Position numbers and translations under genes: made by a program
NCBI GenBank assembly: GCA_964401455.1
Contig: CAYNYI010000109.1
Span: 1-9,044, forward strand
Direction of reading: 5' to 3'
Origin: CAYNYI01 sp964401455
GTDB taxonomy: Bacteria > Fibrobacterota > OXYB2-FULL-49-7 > CAYNYI01
Length of the DNA stretch: 9,044 nt
Part shown: in pieces, positions 1-5,861 of the stretch
Position numbering within the stretch: the stretch's first letter is position 1
Layout: every line of letters starts with the position of its first letter
Notes under the pieces: generated by a model
The model's database searches: none
The model's input: only the letters and a program-made list of their open reading frames with translations
What the model was told of the DNA's origin: nothing

Positions 1-400
1 GGGGGGTTTCAATGGCAATCCGAAAAGGGACAAGACACTCGAGAGTATCTTCTTTTATTGAAAATGTTTTGAATGACGGATGAATAATTACCGCGGCTTC
101 TTTGGAATCTGAGGCGAGAGCATAGCCACCGTGTCTTGCGTTTTTTAAAAGAGAAGAATTAACAAGCTCCCTGAAATCATCAAGATTGGAAAGAAGCAGG
201 CTGTCTTTTACTGAACCAGTCTGCGGCCACCTGGCATGGTATCTGAAAATACCTTTATTGGAAAAAGGCTTCACGAATATACTTTCTGAAAAAACCGGAA
301 TACGGCCGGACCGAAAAGTAGTTTTGGCGCATCCTGCGATAAAAAATGCGGAGCCGTAAAATAAAACCATTGAAACTGTAAGAATCTGAAAACGCTTCAT
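1..400 (-). CDS. Secreted lipoprotein of unknown function, C-terminus cut off by window edge
   Basis: An open frame starts at ATG 400-398 and runs without a stop to the left edge, giving 133 visible residues. The N-terminus is a lipoprotein signal peptide: a short basic start (MKRF), a hydrophobic stretch, then the lipobox I-A-G-C with the lipidated cysteine at residue 24. Lys at +2 after Cys (C-A-K) does not resemble an Asp inner-membrane retention signal, so outer-membrane placement is possible. The mature part holds short motifs such as IFVKPFSNK and, further on, AAVIIHPSF. This pattern loosely recalls small LptE/LpoB/FlgO-like envelope lipoproteins, but I cannot assign a family. Its ATG overlaps the TGA of the metalloprotease gene by 4 bp (ATGA), so the two are almost certainly translated together. 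The lipoprotein may therefore help anchor, fold or secrete the protease; that is inference from context only. Confidence 0.8.
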   Translation of the reverse strand, partial: MKRFQILTVSMVLFYGSAFFIAGCAKTTFRSGRIPVFSESIFVKPFSNKGIFRYHARWPQTGSVKDSLLLSNLDDFRELVNSSLLKNARHGGYALASDSKEAAVIIHPSFKTFSIKEDTLECLVPFRIAIETP

Positions 401-2679
401 TTTATAATAAGAAACTTTCCTGTTCCGCCGGAGGATTCTGATAAGTTCCCGGATTTAATCCTGAAAAAGTACACACCCTCACCGGCCAATTTCCCGCTTG
501 CAGTTTTTCCGTCCCATGAAAATTCAGTATAGCTTCCCGGATATACGGAAAGCGTATCATTAAAATAAACTTTTTCAGGGTCGAAACGGAGTTTATCGTC
601 TATTTTTCTGACAAGAACCCCGGAGGAGTTATAAACGGCGCAATAGGCGGCCTCGCCGTAATACGGAAACCTGATTTCGGAATGCTTCGACAATATAAAC
701 GGATTTGGATAACATTCTGCGTTTTTCATGACATAGGGCAACGGGAGAAGCTCTCTTATCCCGACATAAGTCTTTGGCAGCCATTCTGTTTTTAATCTCA
801 ACAGACCGCTTCCTGCCGAATAAGATATTGTGTCTTCCGACGAGGAGAAAAAAAGCCCCGACGAGTCTTCCGCAACCGAGGCAGAATAAGTATAATCATC
901 ATTGCCGGAAAAAACGACCGTTATATTAGAAGAATCGTAAGTAAATGAGGAAAACGGCTCCATAATAAAAACCACATCGAATCCGTCTTCTCCATATCCC
1001 CAGTCAGCTGGAAAAATGGCCATAACTGTGTCCGCCGGAGAAGAAGAAGCCCCGTCGAAATCCACACTTCGGATAAATGAGGTGTCTGAGAGTTGAAAAC
1101 CGGCACTATCGCGGAGAACCAGTATGGTATCCGGAACAAACTGCAGCTGAAGTTCTCGTGCGCGCAGTGGATCGCTGACTATTATATACTCCGGACGCCC
1201 GGTAAAAGTATTTCCCGTAAATTCCATCGGCGGCGATGAAGTAGAAACAGAAAATCCCGACGCGGAAGAATCCGCCAGCATAATCCGGGAATATTCACTG
1301 TTTCCGGAACCTAAATCCCTGAAACGCAGATCGTTTCGAACAGAACCGTTAGTAACTATTTGAAATCCTCCGTCAAGAGATAAATCCAATAATGCAGAGG
1401 AACCGTCATAGACTTTCGCGCTAATAAGATCCAGACCTTTATACAGATTCCCCTCGCTGAAAGAAACTGAGGTGTCGGCCCTGTGCCCGGTCAAAAAACA
1501 CCAGCCTGAAAATTCCGCCATTCTTTCTGCAAAAGCAGCTGTATCACCGAAAGTCGATACGTAAATATCAAAACTTGAAGAAGCGCCGTCTTCCACTTTT
1601 TCCCAGAAACTTTTAAGCGTGTGTATCCCCCCGCCTTCTGATTCATAAAGATACATGAACCATAAAACCTTGCTGTAAACTATCAAATCAGAAGAACCGG
1701 ACAAGGCCGGCATGTCATGAAACACATTCCAGGGTGATGTCTGTGTAAAATCATAAACATAATCTATATAATCATTAACATGATCATATACTATGTCTTC
1801 CATCAGAACTGCCGAGCTCTCATAAAAATATATTTCGGAGAGATTATAGAAGTCCTCGTTGTTTCTGTCGTAATAAAACTGCACAGCATGGAAGAATTCA
1901 TGCGCGAGGGTAACCTGCATCCCAAGTTCGGTCTGTTTTTCATAATCTATTGTTATATAACCGCCGCTCGGCTCCATATAAGCAGGATCATATTTTCTGT
2001 AGGTTGTGTCAATAATCCGTATCAGCCCTCTGAAATTATTATCGAGAGTAATATCAACATATCCACCTGAATAGGGCTGCGTATATCCGAAATAGCCTTC
2101 CGCGAGAGCTTTGATATAAATCTGGAGAGGACCTCCTCCGGTGTTCGGAGCATGAAAACCAAGGTCCGTTATTTCTTTTTTATAAACTGAATCCATTACC
2201 AGGGCGCAGATATCAATATAATCGGGAACCGAATTGGAATTGGTATCTGAACCCGAGACAGAATCTGTCCCGGTACGGGTATAGTTAATCCTGAAACGGC
2301 CCGAAGGGTCGTCATAAGTGAGGTCGAGGTCCGCAGTTCGGGTGCTTTTCCACGCGCGGTAATCGTTTATGAATTCATCAGAAAAATCTTCGATACCGGT
2401 TTCGATTGCCTTGAGGAGTAATGTTATGTCTGTTTTTGTCCGGTATTTTGGAATTTTTTTTACGGAAGATAACTTTAAAAGCGCCCGATATTCCGGGAGC
2501 AGTTTTTGAGGCATAAAAAGCGAATACCAGGCATTCGAAAGCGCTTTTGATTTTTGCAACTCACCTCTTTCCGACTCCTTCATAAGCCTTTCAATCACGT
2601 CGGCCGGGGCCCCGCTGACGGGGACAAAAACAAAAAGTAAAAGCGGCAATACCGCTGCCGCAATTTTTTTAATTAACAT
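397..2679 (-). CDS. Secreted zinc metalloprotease, MXAN_6640-like, with C-terminal FlgD-like/T9SS-type sorting domain (760 aa)
   Basis: A predicted exported metallopeptidase. Residues 1-24 form a signal peptide (basic MLIKK, hydrophobic core, likely cleavage near VSGA). Around 129-155 lies the family's entry segment: FRINYT followed by an Asp/Asn-rich, possibly calcium-binding loop and VPDYID. The zinc motif HEFFH is at 260-264, followed at about 287 by FYESSAVLMED, where the Glu is a plausible third ligand or conserved acidic residue. Residues 400-640 are Ser/Gly/Asp-rich and look like beta domains. Residues 655-760 form a FlgD-like Ig/type A sorting domain with YPNPF, SWDGKTASG and GEGVYFFRI. 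The start is ATG 2679; the frame stays open further upstream but would run through the flagellin terminator and flagellin gene. No Shine-Dalgarno sequence precedes the ATG. The preceding terminator isolates it from flagellin, and the following lipoprotein gene overlaps it by 4 bp. The family assignment rests on motif recall; substrate unknown. Confidence 0.88.
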   Translation of the reverse strand: MLIKKIAAAVLPLLLFVFVPVSGAPADVIERLMKESERGELQKSKALSNAWYSLFMPQKLLPEYRALLKLSSVKKIPKYRTKTDITLLLKAIETGIEDFSDEFINDYRAWKSTRTADLDLTYDDPSGRFRINYTRTGTDSVSGSDTNSNSVPDYIDICALVMDSVYKKEITDLGFHAPNTGGGPLQIYIKALAEGYFGYTQPYSGGYVDITLDNNFRGLIRIIDTTYRKYDPAYMEPSGGYITIDYEKQTELGMQVTLAHEFFHAVQFYYDRNNEDFYNLSEIYFYESSAVLMEDIVYDHVNDYIDYVYDFTQTSPWNVFHDMPALSGSSDLIVYSKVLWFMYLYESEGGGIHTLKSFWEKVEDGASSSFDIYVSTFGDTAAFAERMAEFSGWCFLTGHRADTSVSFSEGNLYKGLDLISAKVYDGSSALLDLSLDGGFQIVTNGSVRNDLRFRDLGSGNSEYSRIMLADSSASGFSVSTSSPPMEFTGNTFTGRPEYIIVSDPLRARELQLQFVPDTILVLRDSAGFQLSDTSFIRSVDFDGASSSPADTVMAIFPADWGYGEDGFDVVFIMEPFSSFTYDSSNITVVFSGNDDYTYSASVAEDSSGLFFSSSEDTISYSAGSGLLRLKTEWLPKTYVGIRELLPLPYVMKNAECYPNPFILSKHSEIRFPYYGEAAYCAVYNSSGVLVRKIDDKLRFDPEKVYFNDTLSVYPGSYTEFSWDGKTASGKLAGEGVYFFRIKSGNLSESSGGTGKFLIIK

Positions 2680-2686
2680 GCTATAG

Positions 2687-2716
2687 AATATACTTGATTT
2701 ACACAGAGTTTGCCAA
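2687..2716 (-). promoter_or_regulatory. Candidate sigma-70-type promoter of the metalloprotease-lipoprotein pair
   Basis: Between the flagellin terminator and the metalloprotease ATG there are only about 50 bases. On the minus strand they contain TTGGCA (2716-2711) and TATATT (2692-2687), 18 bases apart. The -10 box ends 7 bases before the ATG, so a start site at the usual distance would fall at or within a few bases of the start codon. That predicts a leaderless or nearly leaderless message, consistent with the absence of a Shine-Dalgarno sequence. Moderate box matches in an AT-rich gap can occur by chance. Confidence 0.4.
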
Positions 2717-2730
2717 AAACCGAAAAAGAT

Positions 2731-2759
2731 AAAAAAGCCTCCCGTAGAGGGAGGCTTTT
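2731..2759 (-). terminator. Intrinsic (rho-independent) terminator of the flagellin gene
   Basis: On the minus strand a perfect 11-bp stem (AAAAGCCTCCC pairing with GGGAGGCTTTT, arms 2759-2749 and 2743-2733) closes on a 5-base loop and runs into a T-tract (complement of 2736-2731). It starts 26 bases after the flagellin TGA. On the other strand the T-run is only four bases long, so the element looks one-directional. Confidence 0.93.
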
Positions 2760-2785
2760 CTCTATACCCATTAGAAGGCGAAGCC

Positions 2786-3610
2786 TCAGCCTCCGAGTAG
2801 TCCCAGAACACTCTGCGGAACAGCGTTTGCCTGGGCAAGCATCGCGGTAGAGGACTGCACGAGAATTGAATTCTTTGTGAAACTGGTTGTTTCCACGGCG
2901 AAATCAACATCGCGGATAGCGGACTCTGCTGCCTGCAGATTGGTCGCGCTGTTATAAAGGTTATTAACCGTATGCTCAAGACGGTTAACCATAGAACCCA
3001 TACTTGAACGGTCGGAGTTGACAGAATCAATAGCGGTGTCGATAGTGGAAATGGCGCTGTTGGCACTGTTAATCAGGTCTATAGCGTCTGTTCCGAGAGT
3101 TCCCTCTGTCATATCCGCGTCTGTAACAGTAGTAAGGTCGAGGCCGTCTCCGTCATTAGGACCTACATGGGCGGTCTGCAGATTGGTATCAGCAGTTCCA
3201 TTAAGAAGTGTTATGCCGTTGAACTTGGTAGAATCGGCTATTCTGTCGATCTCACTTGACAAGGCCGCGGCTTCTGTGTTAAGATAGGTACGCTCTGTGG
3301 AAGTAAGCGTATCATTCGACGCCTGAACGGCGAGTTCGCGCATTCTCTGAAGCATATCGGAAATCTCATTCGCGGCGCCTTCGCCTATCTGAAGCGCGGA
3401 AATGACGTCATTCGCGTTACGAATAGCCATATTCGAACCACGCACCTGGGTACGAAGGTTTTCGGATACCGAGAGTCCGGCGGCATCGTCGGAAGCGCGG
3501 TTGATTCGAAGACCGGTTGAAAGTTTTTCGATGGACTTGCCGAGACTGCGGTTCGTCTTGACAAGACTTCCGTGTCCCGTCATGGCGGCGATGTTGTGAT
3601 TGATTCTCAT
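2786..3610 (-). CDS. fliC: Flagellin, flagellar filament subunit (274 aa)
   Basis: Structural protein of the flagellar filament, exported unfolded through the flagellar type III apparatus and polymerised at the tip. Residues 1-140 form the conserved N-terminal D0/D1 region: MRINHNI, SIEKLSTGLRINRASDDAAG, LQRMRELAVQASN near 88-100 and FNGITLLNG near 130. Residues 190-274 form the C-terminal D1/D0 helices, ending in AQANAVPQSVLGLLGG. The central variable part (about 140-185) is short, Asp/Thr-rich and lacks D2/D3 domains, so this is a compact flagellin, well below the roughly 500 residues of enteric FliC. The LQRMREL stretch matches the region recognised by TLR5 in other flagellins. ATG 3610 is supported by AGGGAGG five bases upstream. 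It has its own sigma-28 promoter and terminator, so it is a single-gene transcript. No chaperone (fliS) or cap gene (fliD) is adjacent. Confidence 0.98.
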   Translation of the reverse strand: MRINHNIAAMTGHGSLVKTNRSLGKSIEKLSTGLRINRASDDAAGLSVSENLRTQVRGSNMAIRNANDVISALQIGEGAANEISDMLQRMRELAVQASNDTLTSTERTYLNTEAAALSSEIDRIADSTKFNGITLLNGTADTNLQTAHVGPNDGDGLDLTTVTDADMTEGTLGTDAIDLINSANSAISTIDTAIDSVNSDRSSMGSMVNRLEHTVNNLYNSATNLQAAESAIRDVDFAVETTSFTKNSILVQSSTAMLAQANAVPQSVLGLLGG

Positions 3611-3728
3611 AATAACCTCCCTGTTATTATTTGAGTTATATGTGTTTGAGAAAAAATAAGTGCAAGCAGATTTCCCTCAAAATTTTCGGTTTTCCTCAGC
3701 CTCTTCCCAAAGGCTTCAGTATCACCTA
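3611..3728 (-). promoter_or_regulatory. Flagellin 5' leader with strong RBS and several GGA motifs (possible CsrA target)
   Basis: From the predicted start site to the ATG the leader is about 118 nt. It holds the ribosome-binding site AGGGAGG (3622-3616), five bases from ATG. GGA motifs occur within this RBS (CAGGGAGG, 3623-3616), in GAGGGAAA (3678-3671), in a GAGGAAAA stretch near 3698-3691, and in the 8-nt loop (3710-3703) of a 5-bp hairpin whose AGCCT/AGGCT arms are 3715-3711 and 3702-3698. GGA in loops and across the RBS is the pattern bound by CsrA in flagellin leaders of other bacteria. The layout is seen directly; regulation by CsrA is inference. Confidence 0.45.
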
Positions 3729-3734
3729 TTATCT

Positions 3735-3761
3735 ATATCGGCAGACATTCTCTTAACTTTA
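3735..3761 (-). promoter_or_regulatory. Sigma-28 (FliA) class promoter of flagellin
   Basis: On the minus strand TAAAGTTA (3761-3754), an 11-base spacer and GCCGATAT (3742-3735) match the flagellar sigma-28 consensus TAAAGTTT-N11-GCCGATAA at 14 of 16 positions with exact spacing. It lies about 125 bases upstream of the flagellin ATG and faces it. The expected start site is near 3728. This places flagellin in the late flagellar class, transcribed after export of the anti-sigma factor FlgM. Confidence 0.93.
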
Positions 3762-3879
3762 GGCTGTTTTTTAATTATTTTTATTATGATCTTAAAAAAC
3801 TGGAAAACCGCACGGAATTTTAATAGATTATGTTGTGTAAGACGCTTTTACGGGATTTTAACTGACAGGATTTGTAAGA

Positions 3880-4086
3880 ATGGATATTTTCATAGCTTTT
3901 GCAGGATTTATTTTTCTTATACTGCTTGGGTTTTCGGTCAGGAAAAACCTGATAATCATGAAAATGAAAAAAGAACACGGTATGGAGACCGAATCGGATA
4001 AATATTTCAATACGCCCTTTTATTTTCTCTGGTCTTTCTATATCGGCGCGCTGTCTATCGGAATGATAATAAACAACCTATTCTGA
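3880..4086 (+). CDS. Small membrane protein with two predicted transmembrane helices, unknown function (68 aa)
   Basis: The only plus-strand gene I accept. Residues 2-19 (DIFIAFAGFIFLILLGF) and about 48-68 (YFLWSFYIGALSIGMIINN) are hydrophobic and long enough to cross the membrane. Between them is a basic then mixed-charge loop (RKNLIIMKMKKEHGMETESDKY), which suggests a hairpin with the loop in the cytoplasm. A weak Shine-Dalgarno (AGGAT) precedes the ATG by about 8-9 bases. The stop overlaps the end of the convergent porin-like gene by 9 bp. Possible promoter boxes upstream (for example TTAACT-17-TATTTT near 3754-3782) are weak. I recognise no family. It could be a spurious frame, but the amphipathic layout, full use of the gap and sensible start make a real gene more likely than not. 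Confidence 0.6.
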   Translation: MDIFIAFAGFIFLILLGFSVRKNLIIMKMKKEHGMETESDKYFNTPFYFLWSFYIGALSIGMIINNLF

Positions 4087-5397
4087 ATCGGTACTGTCTT
4101 TTTTTTCCGTTTCCTCCAGGATACTACGCCTTTTATATCTTGCCTTTCTTCCGACTATACCCTTTGGACTTTCTTCAAGGCCTTCCTCCTCTTTTTCGGG
4201 AAGCTGGTCTTTCCGGCTGCCGGATTTTCTTATTATCCGTATATTTCTGCCTTTCAGAGCCGGCGAGTCCGTGCTCTGCATAAAGAGACTGTCAAGGTCC
4301 GGACCGGCGGGAGAATCGATAAACGCGGAATCATTTGCAGGTGATTCTTTCTCTTTACCGGAGGGCATATCCTTTTTTTTATGCGCCCGGGTTTCTCCAA
4401 AACCGGGCCAGGAAGCCGAGAGGCTTATTCTATAGGGGGTATTCTCAAGTTCATGACTGAAAAAACCGTAATTGAATGTAAACACACCGTATTTTATTCC
4501 GGCCCCCACTGTAAAATTATCACCGTTCATTCCGGTTCTCAGTGAAAATGTATTGAGATATATTCCTTCTATTCCGGCCTTCACCGTATTTTCATCTCCG
4601 GTTTCAATCTCGGTAGATGCTTCTATGTCAATACCGGATTCCGGGAACCTGTGCATATGACCAAGGCCGTATTGCACGCTTCCTCTAACCGGGTCTGCGG
4701 TCCCGGTATTCCAGTTTATGGAGGAACCGAGAGCGTCTCGCAGATTGATACCCGCCGAGATTCTGTTTACGGTTTCCCCGGTTTCTCCGTCGGCAGAAAG
4801 AGCTATGTCGCTGTAAAAGCTGAAATCAAGACTCTGGCCTATTCCTGAAAAGTCACTGCCGGGAAGAGCCAGATAATTTTTGTGATACTTGATGGTAAGA
4901 CCTCCTCCGGCCCTGAAAGGAAGCTTTACCGAATATGGATTTACTCTTGGTACTTCAAAAGTAAAGAGCTTTGAGATACCTATGAGCACCTGCTCCTGTA
5001 TATTTACGGCACTGCCGGACGGAACTCCGTCTGATCGGGAACCGAAATTATTCAATCTGTATTCAGCGGTATTTAAAAGAGTATCAAAAACAGGGATATC
5101 ATCAGTCTCATGATGAAGATAAGCCGCGCCGACCGCAAAGGAATTCCGTGCGGGAAAAACGGCTGAAAACGAACTGTAATCCGAAAGACCTCCGAAAAGC
5201 GGGGAATAAGAAAATTCCAGCGCCGGTTTATTCCCGCGCATCATTGAGGCGCAGTTATAATAAACGGACGAGGGCCCCTCCGGTACAGCACTGCCTGCGC
5301 CTCCCATAGATGCTTCCCGGATTCCTACAGGTATCCGGCTCATTTCAAGAGCATAATTATCGGCTGCCGCCCCCGGAATCCGGAGAATCAATAACAA
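4078..5397 (-). CDS. PorV/PorQ-like outer-membrane beta-barrel protein with long charged C-terminal tail
   Basis: The mature N-terminus (EMSRIPVGIREASMGGAGSA) matches the opening of PorV/PorQ/UPF0164-type barrels (G-x-R-x-x-x-M-G-G-A, then a Val/Ala-rich segment and a Ser/Tyr/Asn motif before the first strands). Residues about 55-333 alternate in the way of beta strands and end in a typical last strand, YRISLSASWPGF. Residues 334-439 are a hydrophilic Lys/Glu/Ser-rich tail with no barrel character, unusual for this family. In Bacteroidota, PorV shuttles type IX cargo to the attachment complex, but related barrels occur in species without that system. The start given is TTG 5397, the first accepted start codon. 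It yields a stunted signal peptide without a basic end; the frame is open upstream to a TGA at 5433 and reads KRGFKILSAI, so the true N-terminus is probably longer. It is the third gene after M23 and YjbQ. Confidence 0.75.
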   Translation of the reverse strand: MLLILRIPGAAADNYALEMSRIPVGIREASMGGAGSAVPEGPSSVYYNCASMMRGNKPALEFSYSPLFGGLSDYSSFSAVFPARNSFAVGAAYLHHETDDIPVFDTLLNTAEYRLNNFGSRSDGVPSGSAVNIQEQVLIGISKLFTFEVPRVNPYSVKLPFRAGGGLTIKYHKNYLALPGSDFSGIGQSLDFSFYSDIALSADGETGETVNRISAGINLRDALGSSINWNTGTADPVRGSVQYGLGHMHRFPESGIDIEASTEIETGDENTVKAGIEGIYLNTFSLRTGMNGDNFTVGAGIKYGVFTFNYGFFSHELENTPYRISLSASWPGFGETRAHKKKDMPSGKEKESPANDSAFIDSPAGPDLDSLFMQSTDSPALKGRNIRIIRKSGSRKDQLPEKEEEGLEESPKGIVGRKARYKRRSILEETEKKDSTDSE

Positions 5398-5434
5398 TAA
5401 TATAGCGGATAGTATTTTAAATCCCCTTTTTCAG
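5398..5434 (-). other. Probable missed N-terminus of the PorV-like protein; start codon unclear
   Basis: Codons upstream of TTG 5397 read KRGFKILSAIL and complete a textbook signal peptide, but no ATG, GTG or TTG precedes them before the in-frame TGA (5433-5431). A good Shine-Dalgarno AAGGGG (5428-5423) sits 7 bases before ATA (5415-5413), an almost unknown start codon. Alternatively CTG (5434-5432) would give KKGFKILSAI if one base were removed from the A5-G4 run at 5431-5423. Sequencing or assembly error in that run, or a rare start, are the two explanations I see. Confidence 0.5.
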
Positions 5435-5439
5435 GAAAA

Positions 5440-5838
5440 TCAGTCCCCGGTCAACTTAACATAAAAGCTTCTGCTTCGGGGGCCGTCAAATTCCGAAAAA
5501 TATACCGACTGCCATGTTCCGAGCACAAGCCTTCCCTTCCTGAAAAATAATGTTTCCGACGCCCCGAACAAAGAACATTTTATATGCGCGTCGGAATTCC
5601 CCTCCATATGCCTGAATTCATCCGAAACCGGGATTTTTTTTGACAGGAAATTCAGGATATCGGATTTTACGGAAGGGTCGCCGTTTTCGTTTATAGTTAC
5701 CGCCGCGGTTGTATGAGGGATAAAAACCGTACAGATACCGTCTGATATTCCGGAGCCGGAAATAAAATCCTCTATGATACCGGTAATATCCTTAAGCTCC
5801 TCTCGGCTTCCTGTATTAATCGAAAATTGTTTCAGCAT
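5440..5838 (-). CDS. yjbQ: YjbQ family protein (UPF0047; 'secondary thiamine-phosphate synthase' family) (132 aa)
   Basis: A complete single-domain member of the YjbQ/UPF0047 family, small cytoplasmic proteins found in all domains of life. Seen motifs: PHTTAAVTINENGDPSV at 41-57, HMEGNSDAHIK at 77-87 and the C-terminal LVLGTWQSVYFSEFDGPR at 105-121. The His residues at 42, 77 and 85 match the conserved polar site thought to bind a metal or ligand. E. coli YjbQ has weak thiamine-phosphate synthase activity, but the native role is unsettled, so the enzyme name should not be taken literally. Length is normal for the family. ATG 5838 has a weak GGAT upstream. It lies 23 bases after the M23 peptidase gene and runs into the porin gene, so it shares their transcript; no functional link to these envelope genes is obvious. 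Confidence 0.93.
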   Translation of the reverse strand: MLKQFSINTGSREELKDITGIIEDFISGSGISDGICTVFIPHTTAAVTINENGDPSVKSDILNFLSKKIPVSDEFRHMEGNSDAHIKCSLFGASETLFFRKGRLVLGTWQSVYFSEFDGPRSRSFYVKLTGD

Positions 5839-5861
5839 ATAATAATATCCAGGTATGAATC

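Noticed and set aside
1..6. Run of six G at the window start
   Set aside because: Explained as Pro codons (CCC) of the truncated lipoprotein on the minus strand; no repeat or array accompanies it.
1780..2070. Plus-strand 96-residue frame opposite the metalloprotease zinc site
   Set aside because: Antisense shadow of a conserved region, without a ribosome-binding site.
2680..3066. 129-residue N-terminal extension of the metalloprotease frame
   Set aside because: It runs through the flagellin terminator and flagellin coding sequence in another frame, and a clear signal peptide begins at ATG 2679.
3018..3599. Plus-strand frames opposite flagellin
   Set aside because: Antisense shadows of the conserved D0/D1 coding sequence.
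3660..4001. Plus-strand 113-residue frame overlapping the small membrane protein gene
   Set aside because: It crosses the flagellin promoter and leader, has an arginine/cysteine/aromatic-rich unstructured look and no ribosome-binding site; the 68-residue frame is the better candidate.
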